A stretch of 64,000 nt of DNA from Fenollaria sporofastidiosus (GCF_943169635.2 NZ_OW968186.1:558001-622000), one strand, 5' to 3'; counted from the stretch's first letter, positions 46,345 through 54,741 are shown. The notes: generated by a model not told the origin, from the sequence alone. A program made the numbers and translations.

Positions 46345-46720
46345 TCAATAGTGAGAAAAGTGATTTTCACGAGCGCAGCATTCGGAGAAAACTGTAATTA
46401 GTGAGAAAAGATATGTTCCAAAAGCAGCGCATTGAGACAAATTGCTCCAATTGCTTTGCGTAGGACGACGGCCGAGTGTCTTGCACCAAGGTTCTTGCCA
46501 AAGGGGCAAGGTTCTTCTAAATCCATCTAGTTGAGCGTAGCGAACGAATATGGATTTTTAGTCGGACAAGCTTAGCAATTGTCAATTTGTTGAACTAAGC
46601 TGCGTGGAACTATCTTTTCGATGTGTGAACAAGCATAGAAATTATCAGTTTTCGTAGACCAGCAAGCGAGGGAATTACTTTTCGATGTGCAAAATTATTC
46701 TTCGGACAATATAGTGATGA
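46345..46720 (+). repeat. Mosaic repeat, family C copy with an inserted hairpin element
   Basis: The stretch follows 9190-9480 closely, but where that copy reads GACGACGGCCACAAATCCATC this one has a 44-base hairpin element (46474-46517, GTGTCTTGCACCAAGGTTC ... GGTTCTTC) before AAATCCATC. This defines the limits of the small element. Confidence 0.8.
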
Positions 46721-46770
46721 GTAACATTATTCTTTGAATAAGAGTCTTATAATAAATATTTATAGTAATG

Positions 46771-46794
46771 AGCGTGGTATATCCACGCTTTTTC
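46771..46794 (+). terminator. Terminator-like hairpin
   Basis: GCGTGG / CCACGC stem with TTTTTC tail, ahead of the ArsR-type gene. Confidence 0.65.
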
Positions 46795-46899
46795 TATTTG
46801 CAAAGCTAAAATAATATCTATAATAAACCTAGTCAATATAAATAAGTATAATGCGTGTACAAATCCTCTTCTTTTTCAAAATATATTGGGATAAACATA

Positions 46900-46928
46900 T
46901 TGACTATTTTCTATGTGTGTGCTATCAT
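46900..46928 (+). promoter_or_regulatory. Promoter of the ArsR-family gene
   Basis: TTGACT at 46900-46905, 17-base spacer, TATCAT at 46923-46928. The region ACATATTGACTATTTTCTATGTG has imperfect dyad symmetry over the -35 box, a likely autoregulatory operator. Confidence 0.7.
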
Positions 46929-46958
46929 CAATTTATAAATAAGAAAGGAGTGAAGGAT

Positions 46959-47282
46959 ATGAGTGAAAATATATATGCAGCTGTTTCTAAAAAGCTTAAG
47001 GCGATATCGGATCAAAAGAGACTAAAGATTGTTGACATGCTATCTTGCGGTGAGCTATGTGCTTGTGAGATTCTTGAAAAGTTTGACATCACTCAGCCGA
47101 CTCTCTCTAGTGACATGAAAAAGCTCGAGGAGGCAGAGCTTGTCAAGAGCCGCCGCGAGGGCAAGAACACTTATTATACGCTAAACAAAAAGGCGCTTGA
47201 ACACTTCCTTGAGCAGCTTGAGTACATCTTTGGTGACAAGCCTGATTGTATCTGTCACAGCAAGGAGAAGATTGATTACTAA
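46959..47282 (+). CDS. ArsR/SmtB-family metal-responsive repressor
   Basis: The 107-residue winged-helix protein starts at the ATG at 46959 (AAAGGAGTG upstream; the open frame extends 36 codons further but through the promoter). The ELCACEIL segment places Cys34 and Cys36, with Cys30 nearby, at the alpha-3 site used by ArsR-type sensors for As(III)/Sb(III). ITQPTLSSDMKKLEEAELVKSRREGKNTYYTL is the recognition helix and wing. Another CxC pair is near the C-terminus (CIC). No arsenite pump or reductase gene adjoins, and a terminator follows at once, so its targets lie elsewhere or it only regulates itself here. Confidence 0.9.
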   Translation: MSENIYAAVSKKLKAISDQKRLKIVDMLSCGELCACEILEKFDITQPTLSSDMKKLEEAELVKSRREGKNTYYTLNKKALEHFLEQLEYIFGDKPDCICHSKEKIDY

Positions 47283-47321
47283 TATGTATTTCGGATAAAA
47301 TATAAGATTTATCTAAAAAAT

Positions 47322-47354
47322 GAGCTTATCTGTATTGGATAAGCTCTTTTTTTT
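47322..47354 (+). terminator. Terminator of the ArsR-family gene
   Basis: GAGCTTATC / GATAAGCTC stem followed by TTTTTTTT. Confidence 0.9.
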
Positions 47355-47374
47355 ACCCTATCCCTGCCCATATC

Positions 47375-47403
47375 TTGCCAAAATCGCCATTTAGTGATAC
47401 AAT
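47375..47403 (+). promoter_or_regulatory. Promoter of the radical-SAM DNA-repair-associated pair
   Basis: TTGCCA at 47375-47380, 17-base spacer, TACAAT at 47398-47403; the leader would be only about 10 bases. Confidence 0.65.
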
Positions 47404-47419
47404 TACCTTAGGTGATACT

Positions 47420-48646
47420 ATGGATTTAAAGGCGAAGCTTAAAATTTTATCTGACTCGGCGAAGTATGATGCTTCATGCTCTTCGTCTAATTCTTCGCGC
47501 AAGAATACTGGCGGCATCGGTAATGCGGCCTCATCTGGCATCTGTCACAGCTGGTCTGAGGACGGCCGCTGTATATCTCTACTTAAGATCTTATTCACCA
47601 ACGTTTGCATTTACGACTGCGAGTACTGCATCAACCGCGCTTCGAACGATGTCGTGCGTGCTTCGTTCACACCCGAAGAGGTTGCCGAGCTCACTATGAA
47701 CTTCTACATCCGTAATTACATCGAGGGCCTCTTCCTATCGAGCGCCGTTATCAAGAGCCCCGACTACACTATGGAGCAGCTGATCAGGACTGCCGAGCTT
47801 CTTCGTAACACTTATCATTTTGCTGGATACATACATATGAAGGTCATACCGGGCGCGTCCAAAGAGCTAGTTACAAAACTAGCATCTCTAATTGATAGAG
47901 TCTCTGTCAACATAGAGCTACCGACCGAGAACTCACTTAAAATGCTCGCTCCGCAAAAGACTACTGATGGCATCATGAAGCCCATGAACAATATTAAAAT
48001 GGCGATAGCTGAGAACAAAGAGGACAGGTTGAGGTACAAGAGCGCGCCACTCATTGCCCCGGCGGGTCAAACTACGCAGATGATTATAGGTGCCGCGAAT
48101 GAAAGTGACGAGACCATCATCACGAAGGCGTCGCTTCTATATAAAGGCTTTAATATGAAGCGTGTCTACTACTCAGCCTTTGTCCCTGTTGTTAAGTCGA
48201 AGTACACATCCGGCATTAAAGCTGCGCCGCTACTTAGGGAGCACCGCATCTACCAAGCGGACTGGCTGATGCGCTTCTACAAGTTTAAGCCGAATGAAAT
48301 CGTTTCACGCAAAAACCCCATGCTCGACCTGGACCTTGATCCGAAGGCTTTTTGGGCAATTACGCACATCGAGCTCTTCCCGATCGAAGTCAACAAGGCG
48401 AGCTACGAGGAACTTCTTCGCGTGCCCGGCTTCGGTCCGACAACTTGCAGAAGGATTATCAACGCAAGGCGCTTTGCCAAGCTATCGTACACTTCACTTG
48501 AGAACATGCACATCTCCTTAAAGCGTGCTAAGTACTTCATCACAGTAGGCGGTGTTTATAGAGGTGGTAAAGTGGGTACTCGTGAAGAGCTGCGCATAAA
48601 ACTCATGGATAAGGTGAACTTAAATGAACAGCTATCGTTATTTTGA
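47420..48646 (+). CDS. Putative DNA modification/repair radical SAM protein (TIGR03916-type)
   Basis: The 408-residue protein from the ATG at 47420 (AGGTGATACT upstream) has the cluster motif C63-x3-C67-x2-C70 in NVCIYDCEYCINR, flanked by YDASCSSS and ICHSWSEDGRCISLLK blocks particular to this family. The C-terminus holds a helix-hairpin-helix (VNKASYEELLRVPGFGPTTCRRII) that suggests DNA contact. The family is regularly linked, as here, to the companion gene next door and elsewhere to a uracil-DNA-glycosylase-like domain. The exact reaction is not established. Confidence 0.92.
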   Translation: MDLKAKLKILSDSAKYDASCSSSNSSRKNTGGIGNAASSGICHSWSEDGRCISLLKILFTNVCIYDCEYCINRASNDVVRASFTPEEVAELTMNFYIRNYIEGLFLSSAVIKSPDYTMEQLIRTAELLRNTYHFAGYIHMKVIPGASKELVTKLASLIDRVSVNIELPTENSLKMLAPQKTTDGIMKPMNNIKMAIAENKEDRLRYKSAPLIAPAGQTTQMIIGAANESDETIITKASLLYKGFNMKRVYYSAFVPVVKSKYTSGIKAAPLLREHRIYQADWLMRFYKFKPNEIVSRKNPMLDLDLDPKAFWAITHIELFPIEVNKASYEELLRVPGFGPTTCRRIINARRFAKLSYTSLENMHISLKRAKYFITVGGVYRGGKVGTREELRIKLMDKVNLNEQLSLF

Positions 48647-49352
48647 TTACGACCAAAGCTTCGAGGGATTAATGACGGTCATCTTTGAACTTTATGAGGA
48701 CATAGAGCGCGCGAAGTACATGAGAGAGGCTCAAGAGTCCCTACTCGACACTAAGGTCTTTATCGCGACGGATATGGAAAAGGCGACTCGCGTAATTAAT
48801 GCCATCAAAGAAAAATTTTCAAGCCGCTTCATGAGGGAAGTCATTGCAGTCTTTTTGTCCTATGATCCTAAGAAAGAAGATATATTAATCCGCGCCATCA
48901 AGGGCATCTTCAAGCGCGGCTACGGCTACATCTTTTCTTCGGAGAAGGCGGCAAGCGAGTTTCGCCGCATACGTAGAAGCGTTTTATCAGAGAACCACTC
49001 GTACAAGGGTCTACTTCGCTTCAAAGAGGTAGAGGGCGGCGTGATGCTAGCTGAGTTTGAGCCAAAAAACGACATCCTTACACTACTCGTGCCGCATTTT
49101 GTAAAAAGATTTCCTACGATAAACTTCGTCATCGCCGATGTAAAGCGGGGTACGGCCGCCATGCACATGGACGGCAAAGTAGAGTTTCTGGAGCTAAAAA
49201 AGCTAAATTACGAAATTAGTGAGAGAGAAAAATTCTTCGAAGAGGCTTGGCAGGACTTCTACAAGGCAATTGCCATAGATGAGAGACGTAATGAAAAGCT
49301 CATGATATCCAATATGCCAAAGCGTTACTGGCACTACCTCACTGAAAAATAA
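48624..49352 (+). CDS. TIGR03915/DUF4130-type companion protein of the radical SAM enzyme
   Basis: The 242-residue protein overlaps the radical SAM gene by 23 bases. It shows RYFDYDQSFEGLMTVIFELYED, the F-DGSFEGLLTAVFE-type start of the family, the SYKGLLRFKEVEGGVMLAEFEPKNDIL block and the ending MPKRYWHYLTE, matching the family's 'YW..L.E' C-terminus. In many bacteria this protein is fused to a uracil-DNA glycosylase-like domain, but that domain is missing here. A role in DNA repair or base modification with the upstream enzyme is inferred from the conserved pairing. Confidence 0.9.
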   Translation: MNSYRYFDYDQSFEGLMTVIFELYEDIERAKYMREAQESLLDTKVFIATDMEKATRVINAIKEKFSSRFMREVIAVFLSYDPKKEDILIRAIKGIFKRGYGYIFSSEKAASEFRRIRRSVLSENHSYKGLLRFKEVEGGVMLAEFEPKNDILTLLVPHFVKRFPTINFVIADVKRGTAAMHMDGKVEFLELKKLNYEISEREKFFEEAWQDFYKAIAIDERRNEKLMISNMPKRYWHYLTEK

Positions 49353-49353
49353 C

Positions 49354-49386
49354 TTGTATTTAATGAGGGTTTCCATTATAATGGAA
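49354..49386 (+). promoter_or_regulatory. Promoter with palindromic operator for the DUF1538/PII-like operon
   Basis: TTGTAT (49354-49359), 17-base spacer, TATAAT (49377-49382). The -10 box is the centre of a perfect 16-bp palindrome, TTCCATTATAATGGAA (49371-49386), a position suited to a repressor; no matching regulator gene is nearby. Confidence 0.7.
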
Positions 49387-49446
49387 TTAAACAGTTTATC
49401 AGTCTAAATGATTAAATAAAATATATGCACAGAAGGAAGTGACATT

Positions 49447-50919
49447 TTGATTAAAGAAAAATTTAAAGAAGTCATAGCGACCGTTTTGCCGATCTCGCTA
49501 CTTGTAATCATACTAAACTTCACATTCATACCGCTTGAGGCAGATCTATTCAAACGCTTTTTGCTAGGCGCAGTTTTCATACTTTTGGGGCTAACGATAT
49601 TTCTTATCGGCGTCGACCTTGGCATCACACCTATGGGAGACAGCTTCGGTCACGCAGCAGTTAAAAGCGGCAAGCTTTCGGTCATAGCAATCATGGGACT
49701 TGTGCTTGGCTTCGTTATATCCATAGCTGAGCCGGACCTTCACATCTTGGCAGACCAAGTTGGTGATGTGACCTTAGGCGTGGTATCAAAGTCGTCCTTA
49801 GTTATGCTTGTGTCAATGGGTGTCGCAGTCTTGATATCGCTAGGCATGGTGCGTATAGTAAAGGTCTTCTCACTAAAGACATTCCTACTCATAACATACG
49901 GCGTCATACTAGTTCTTGGAATACTTGCAGACCAGTTTTTCCTAGCCATCTCCTTCGATGCATCGGGAGCAACTACAGGGGCGCTTACAGTACCCTTCTT
50001 ACTTGCTTTATCCGCAGGTGCCTCAGCCATTAACAAAGATAGTCAAAAGTCCGAAGAAGACTCCTTCGGCTTAGTAGGCATAGCCTCTGCAGGCGCCATC
50101 ATTGGTGCACTCTTACTTGGTATGCTGGGTAGTCCAAGCTTTGGAGACGTACCCGACTATGCTGCAGCAAGTGAGGCAGGAGTCATCTCGCACTTCATTC
50201 ACGAGGCGCCGATAGTTGCAAAAGAGATCATTATCGCATTGCTACCAATCATCGTGATATATACGATATGTAACCTAGTCTTCTTCCACAACTCGAAGAG
50301 GATGAACGCAAGAGTCGCAACAGGCTGCGTGCTAACATTCGTAGGACTAGTAATCTTCTTAGTTGGTGTAAACTCCGGCTTTATGGATGTCGGACGTTAT
50401 ATAGGCCGCGTGCTTGCAACAGAGCACAGCAAGACCTTCATAGTTGCCATCGCCTTTTTAATGGGTGTTCTAACTATACTTGCAGAGCCGGCAGTGCACG
50501 TACTTACTAATCAGATCGAGGCCGTTACAGCAGGCTCAATCAAAAAGTCAGTAGTACTTATGACCTTGTCAATAGGTGTCGGCATCGCAGTTGCCTTGTC
50601 GATACTTAAGATACTAGTACCAGGGATGCAGCTTTGGCACGTCTTGCTACCTGGATATATACTTACATTCATCATTATGCGCAAAGTGCCAAACCTATTC
50701 GTCGGCATAGCCTTCGACTCAGGTGGAGTCGCATCAGGACCAATGACAGCAACATTCATACTTGCTTATGCGCAAGGAGTTGCAGCGTCAACACCATCGG
50801 CAGATTTGCTTATAGACGGCTTCGGTACCATCGCCATGGTTGCGATGACACCCTTAATAGCACTGCAAATACTTGGTTTATTCTACGTAAAAAATAAAGG
50901 AGGAGGAGCTAATGCGTAA
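49447..50919 (+). CDS. DUF1538 membrane protein with internal duplication
   Basis: The 490-residue membrane protein starts with TTG (GAAGGAAGTG upstream). It consists of two homologous halves, each with a LxxLGxxIFLIGVDxGxxxMG-type helix (residues 40-65; 293-318), an AEPxxHxLxxQ segment (AEPDLHILADQV; AEPAVHVLTNQI) and an AxSFDASGATTG / AIAFDSGGVASGP segment. The halves form an inverted- or direct-repeat transporter-like fold. The AEP-H-x-Q and FD(A/S)GG motifs in each half suggest a substrate or ion site. DUF1538 has no proven substrate. Overlap with a PII-like gene argues that transport is controlled by a nucleotide-sensing signal protein. Confidence 0.88.
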   Translation: MIKEKFKEVIATVLPISLLVIILNFTFIPLEADLFKRFLLGAVFILLGLTIFLIGVDLGITPMGDSFGHAAVKSGKLSVIAIMGLVLGFVISIAEPDLHILADQVGDVTLGVVSKSSLVMLVSMGVAVLISLGMVRIVKVFSLKTFLLITYGVILVLGILADQFFLAISFDASGATTGALTVPFLLALSAGASAINKDSQKSEEDSFGLVGIASAGAIIGALLLGMLGSPSFGDVPDYAAASEAGVISHFIHEAPIVAKEIIIALLPIIVIYTICNLVFFHNSKRMNARVATGCVLTFVGLVIFLVGVNSGFMDVGRYIGRVLATEHSKTFIVAIAFLMGVLTILAEPAVHVLTNQIEAVTAGSIKKSVVLMTLSIGVGIAVALSILKILVPGMQLWHVLLPGYILTFIIMRKVPNLFVGIAFDSGGVASGPMTATFILAYAQGVAASTPSADLLIDGFGTIAMVAMTPLIALQILGLFYVKNKGGGANA

Positions 50920-51574
50920 TTTAAAGTCTCGTCACTTAGAGATGCTAGTAGTCATAGTCGAGCAGCACAAAGCAAGCAAAGTCTTGCACTTAGCTGATGA
51001 GAAAGGCATTACAGCCTCAGTAGCCATGCTAGGCGTGGGCACTGCATCAAGGACAATCTTCGACTACCTTGGACTAAACGACAAGAAGAAAGAGATACTT
51101 CTAATCTTTGGCACAAACGAGGAGATAAGAAGCCTTGCAGCGTGCATCACAGAAAAGTTAGAGCTAAACAAGCCAAACCACGGAATCGCCTACATCGAGA
51201 GCGCATTCAACGTCTTTGGCACAGAAGATAATGATAAAGATAATGATAATATTAAAAGAGGTGAAACAATGTACAACGCCATCTATACAATAGTTGAAAA
51301 AGGAAACGCAGAAGACGTCATCGAAGCCGCACAAAAGGCAGGCTCAAGAGGCGGCACTATAGTTAACGCTAGAGGCTCCGGCAGTGAAGAAGCACGCAAA
51401 GTCTTCAACATGTTCATCGAGCCTGAGAAAGAGATCGTTTTGATTATATCCGAAGAGCAGATGACAAAGGATATAGTTGAGTCGATAAGGAAAGAGACAG
51501 GTATTGAGGAGAAGGGTAAGGGAATAATATTTGTGACGAATGTGGAGGCCACATATGGCCTAGTCAAAAATTAG
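50912..51574 (+). CDS. Tandem PII-like signalling protein
   Basis: The 220-residue protein consists of two PII-fold (ferredoxin-like) halves, about residues 8-108 and 118-219. The second half shows the clearer GlnK-like pattern (AIYTIVEKGNAEDVIEAAQKAGSRGGTIVNARGSG ... VTNVEATYGL); the first (MLVVIVEQHKASKVLHLADEKGITASVAMLGVGT) is divergent. No uridylylatable Tyr T-loop is visible. PII-like proteins bind nucleotides and regulate membrane transporters. It overlaps the DUF1538 gene by eight bases with AAAGGAGGAGG upstream, so the two are made together. Confidence 0.85.
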   Translation: MRNLKSRHLEMLVVIVEQHKASKVLHLADEKGITASVAMLGVGTASRTIFDYLGLNDKKKEILLIFGTNEEIRSLAACITEKLELNKPNHGIAYIESAFNVFGTEDNDKDNDNIKRGETMYNAIYTIVEKGNAEDVIEAAQKAGSRGGTIVNARGSGSEEARKVFNMFIEPEKEIVLIISEEQMTKDIVESIRKETGIEEKGKGIIFVTNVEATYGLVKN

Positions 51575-51699
51575 GATTTTGCGTTAGAATTGCGCCTAAG
51601 GCTTGCGCGCTCGCTTCCTCCCTCAACGTACCCGTTAGTACGATGTCGGTCGGGCGCTCGTTATGCATCGCCTTATCCATCAATTCTCTCCGCAAAATC
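51575..51699. repeat. MITE-like palindromic repeat, uninterrupted copy
   Basis: GATTTTGCG (51575-51583) and CGCAAAATC (51691-51699) form the ends, with the CGTAC-CCGTTA-GTACG core hairpin inside. It begins at the base after the PII-like stop codon. Confidence 0.85.
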
Positions 51700-51741
51700 T
51701 GTATGCGATGCTTATTCATTTTTTTATCAAATCGCTCTGCA

Positions 51742-51862
51742 TAGCGCAAAGGTTGTTAAGTCCATGCACCAAGAAAACGAGTGCGAGCGATGTTCGATTG
51801 GCAATGCATGCCTTATGACAGAGTTTACAAAGGTTCTTGTTCGTAAGACCAGGTTCTTCTTT
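51742..51862 (+). repeat. Composite hairpin-element repeat
   Basis: The left half of a hairpin element (ATAGCGCAAAGGTT) runs into the TTAAGTCCATGCACCAAG module, and then into a second element at 51828-51859 (AAAGGTTC ... AGGTTCTTC) with a decayed stem. The arrangement suggests nested or recombined copies. Confidence 0.7.
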
Positions 51863-51925
51863 TGCCTACAGAATCTACTCTTCGTACAAGATTGCGAAAT
51901 TAAGCGCTAAATATAAACAATACGA

Positions 51926-51949
51926 TAAGAGAGCTTCGGCTCTCTTTTT
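51926..51949 (+). terminator. Intrinsic terminator with UUCG tetraloop
   Basis: AAGAGAGC-TTCG-GCTCTCTT followed by TTTT. It would end transcripts of the DUF1538/PII-like operon after the repeats. Confidence 0.9.
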
Positions 51950-51971
51950 TGTGTGCAGCTAAAAGTGAATT

Positions 51972-52047
51972 CTTAAGCAAAACTTAATGATTCTTAAGAA
52001 ATTCTTAAGGTTTAATTAAGAAAAAATTAAGATTTGTATATTATAAT
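51972..52047 (+). promoter_or_regulatory. Six helically phased CTTAA/ATTAA repeats and -10 box of the ABC-transporter/kinase operon
   Basis: Direct repeats (C/A)TTAA(G) start at 51972, 51983, 51993, 52004, 52015 and 52026, with steps of 11, 10, 11, 11 and 11 bases. A TATAAT -10 box follows at 52042-52047. Repeats on one helix face reaching the -35 place are the usual target of OmpR/PhoB-type response regulators acting as activators. Confidence 0.8.
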
Positions 52048-52080
52048 AAGACCATAAAGATAAACAAAGGAGTGAAAACT

Positions 52081-52998
52081 ATGAATGAAATTTTAAAGGT
52101 AAATTCTGTAAGCAAGGTTTACGGCTCTTTCTACGCACTAAAGGATGTCAACATGTGTGTAAACGAAGGCGAGATTTATGGTCTTGTCGGCAAGAACGGC
52201 GCTGGTAAATCTACTTTACTTAAAATCATAACTGGCCTTAGCTACCAAACAAGTGGTTCTATCGAGCTTCTTGGCGATGCGGGCGCAAATATTAACATAG
52301 CGAGGAGAAGGACGGGCGCTCTAATCAACAGGCCTTACTTCATTCCAACGCTAAGTGCAAGGGACAATCTTGAGTACATCGCGATCAACAGGGACATCAA
52401 GGAGAGAAAGAAGAAGGTTAACGAAACTTTGGAGCTTATCGGCCTTGAAAATACTAAGAATAAGAAGGCGAAGAACTTCTCACTAGGTATGCAGCAAAGG
52501 CTTGCCATCGGTATCGCGCTTATCGATGACCCGGTCTTTCTAATTCTTGACGAACCAATCAATGGTCTTGACCCTATCGGTATCAAGGAGATCAGGGACC
52601 TTATCAAACTTGTTAATCAAGAGAAGAAGACTACTGTCATGATCTCGAGCCACATCCTAAGCGAGCTTAACATGGTTGCTACTAAGTACGGCTTTATTGA
52701 CAATGGCAGACTTATCCAAGAGATTACTAAGGATGAGCTTGATGAAAAGCTTAAATCGTCGACAAAGATCAAGGTTGACGACGCTGCCAAAGGGGCTATA
52801 GTTTTGGAAGAGGACATGAAGCTTCATAATTACAAGGTTTTAGCTGATAATGTTATAGCTATCTATGATAATGTTAATAGCAGCGCCATATTCAAGGCCT
52901 TCCAAGCAGCAGACGTTGAAATTATCGAGATAAATCAAGCTAAGGAAGAGTTTGAATCTTATTTCTTAAGCTTAGTAGGAGGTAGAAGAGATGTTTAA
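52081..52998 (+). CDS. ABC transporter ATP-binding protein (antimicrobial-peptide-immunity type)
   Basis: The 305-residue protein from the ATG at 52081 (AAAGGAGTG upstream; a GTG at 52072 lies in the binding site) has Walker A GKNGAGKST, signature FSLGMQQRLAIG, Walker B VFLILDEP and the H-loop ISSHILSEL. The C-terminal 90-residue extension is typical of lantibiotic-immunity and bacitracin-type exporters (NisF/BcrA-like). It is the first gene of an operon with an ABC-2-type permease and a histidine kinase, implying export of, or resistance to, a cell-envelope-active compound. Only one permease gene is present. Confidence 0.92.
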   Translation: MNEILKVNSVSKVYGSFYALKDVNMCVNEGEIYGLVGKNGAGKSTLLKIITGLSYQTSGSIELLGDAGANINIARRRTGALINRPYFIPTLSARDNLEYIAINRDIKERKKKVNETLELIGLENTKNKKAKNFSLGMQQRLAIGIALIDDPVFLILDEPINGLDPIGIKEIRDLIKLVNQEKKTTVMISSHILSELNMVATKYGFIDNGRLIQEITKDELDEKLKSSTKIKVDDAAKGAIVLEEDMKLHNYKVLADNVIAIYDNVNSSAIFKAFQAADVEIIEINQAKEEFESYFLSLVGGRRDV

Positions 52999-53788
52999 TT
53001 TTATAAAAGCAGAAATTTTTAGAATTAGTAAAAGAAAGTACAATGTAGGTCTGTACATCTTCGGTTTTGCAATGTGTGCCTTTGTCTTATACATCTTCGC
53101 AGGATTTCAAAAGAGCAGATTTGATGTAGACCGTGACCTTTCGATGATGTTCTTCACTTTAGGTCAAATAATGTCTATAGCATCCATACTAATACCTCTG
53201 ATGGTGAACCTTACAGCTCTTGAACCATACGCATCGGGCGCAATTAACAACAACCTAGCTCTTGGCCAATCAAGGATGAAGATCTACTTAGCAAACGCAA
53301 TCATTTCCTTCCTATATATCTTGGTCTACATGATCATCATGTGCACTATACTTCTAGCTGGGGGCGCACTTATCGCACCTACCAGCACTACACCATTTGC
53401 AGATATGATGAAGAACTTTCTTATAGGCTTTGCATATCTACTACCATGTATATGGTTTTACGCGTCACTAGTCTTGTTCTTCCAAATACTTACAAGACAC
53501 AGATCTTCAGCCATTGCCATCTCTTATGTGGCCATGGCAATCTTCCAACCAGTTCTTTTAATAATTTTGAGTAAATTTAGGTTGTCTCCAAATTTAATAT
53601 TCTTAGCACCATCAAGAATTGTCCAATCAATAACAACAATGATGGGTAGCTATGAATTTGACTTTTTACGAGGAATAACTTACACAGAAAGAATTATGAA
53701 TGTTAACACCTTGCTTTATATCATGCTTGGCTGGATAGCTCTTGTTTGGGCTGGCATCTACTTTGTAGGCAGAAAAAGAGAATTTTAA
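52991..53788 (+). CDS. ABC-2-type transporter permease
   Basis: The 265-residue protein has six membrane helices (about 18-38, 55-75, 98-120, 140-160, 172-192 and 240-258) and the MFNFIKAEIFRISKRKYN start typical of immunity-type permeases. It overlaps the ATPase gene by eight bases, with AGGAGGTAGAAGAG as ribosome binding site, and its stop overlaps the kinase ATG. It would dimerise to form the channel for the ATPase above. Confidence 0.85.
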   Translation: MFNFIKAEIFRISKRKYNVGLYIFGFAMCAFVLYIFAGFQKSRFDVDRDLSMMFFTLGQIMSIASILIPLMVNLTALEPYASGAINNNLALGQSRMKIYLANAIISFLYILVYMIIMCTILLAGGALIAPTSTTPFADMMKNFLIGFAYLLPCIWFYASLVLFFQILTRHRSSAIAISYVAMAIFQPVLLIILSKFRLSPNLIFLAPSRIVQSITTMMGSYEFDFLRGITYTERIMNVNTLLYIMLGWIALVWAGIYFVGRKREF

Positions 53789-54741
53789 TGAGGAGGGTAT
53801 TTCCTGCAATCATACTAGCAGCGGCACTAATTTTTTTAGTAGCCGCTCTTGGTTTAGATTTGATGACTGTTGTTATTGTGCTTTTAACTCTTGTGGCATA
53901 TCTTTCTTACACCATATACCTATCAAGAAAAGAGCTTAGAGAATTTCGTGAAAATCTTGAGGACAAGGAAGCAAGCGAGATTAAGGTCGCTTTGCAAAGC
54001 TATTCTTATACGGGTGAATTGAATGAGATCTGTAAGATAATTGAAGCAATCATTGACTCGAAGAACACTATGGGTCAAAAGTACAACGCCTCGATCGAGA
54101 ACCAAAACCTGATGATTACGAACATTTCGCACGATTTTAGAACGCCTCTTACCTCCATCATGGGCTACATCGATGTCTACGAGAGAACTAGGGACGAGAA
54201 GTACCTTGAGATAATCAAGAAGAAGGCCGAGGAGCTAAAGGACCTCATCGACGGTTTTTATGACTTTTCAAGGCTTGTGTCGAAATCCTACAAGATTGAT
54301 AAGAGGGTCTTTAATCTCGATGACTTTATCAAGGAAGAGATAGTGAACTACTACGACTACTACATTGCCAAAGGCCAGATGATTGAAGTGAGCTTGGATA
54401 GAGTGAGATGCTTCCAAGATGAGAAGAACCTTAAGATAGTTGTCGACAATTTGATTTCAAATATGATGAAGTACTCCGAAGGCGGCGACAAGATTGAGCT
54501 AAAGTACAAAGATGGCTACTTCGAGCTAAAATTTTCTAATCTCGCGCATATAGTAAGCGATGATAGTATAGAGAGAGTTTTCGAAAGGAACTACACTATA
54601 GATAAGTCGAAGAATGATGCGTCGAGCGGATTGGGGTTAAATATTGTGGAGAATTTGTGTGAATTGATGGGACTTGAAGCAAGTGTATCGTACGAAGATG
54701 ATGTATTTGCGATTACAATCAAAGGCAAAGCACTAAACTAA
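53788..54741 (+). CDS. Membrane sensor histidine kinase (no partner regulator nearby)
   Basis: The protein has 317 residues from the ATG at 53788, which overlaps the permease stop (TAATG); a longer frame start at 53746 lies within the permease gene. Two membrane helices (about 5-23 and 26-44) have almost no external loop, as in intramembrane-sensing kinases. H115 lies in ISHDFRTPLTSIMGY; the N-box (VVDNLISNMMKYS) and G-box (SSGLGLNIVENLCELMG) are complete. Intramembrane kinases of this type usually respond to peptide antibiotics via their linked ABC transporter. Neither side has a response regulator gene, which is unusual. Confidence 0.9.
   Translation: MRRVFPAIILAAALIFLVAALGLDLMTVVIVLLTLVAYLSYTIYLSRKELREFRENLEDKEASEIKVALQSYSYTGELNEICKIIEAIIDSKNTMGQKYNASIENQNLMITNISHDFRTPLTSIMGYIDVYERTRDEKYLEIIKKKAEELKDLIDGFYDFSRLVSKSYKIDKRVFNLDDFIKEEIVNYYDYYIAKGQMIEVSLDRVRCFQDEKNLKIVVDNLISNMMKYSEGGDKIELKYKDGYFELKFSNLAHIVSDDSIERVFERNYTIDKSKNDASSGLGLNIVENLCELMGLEASVSYEDDVFAITIKGKALN

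Noticed and set aside
46851..46958. 36-codon N-terminal extension of the ArsR-family gene
   Set aside because: It spans the -35 and -10 boxes; the ATG at 46959 has the ribosome binding site and the usual family length.
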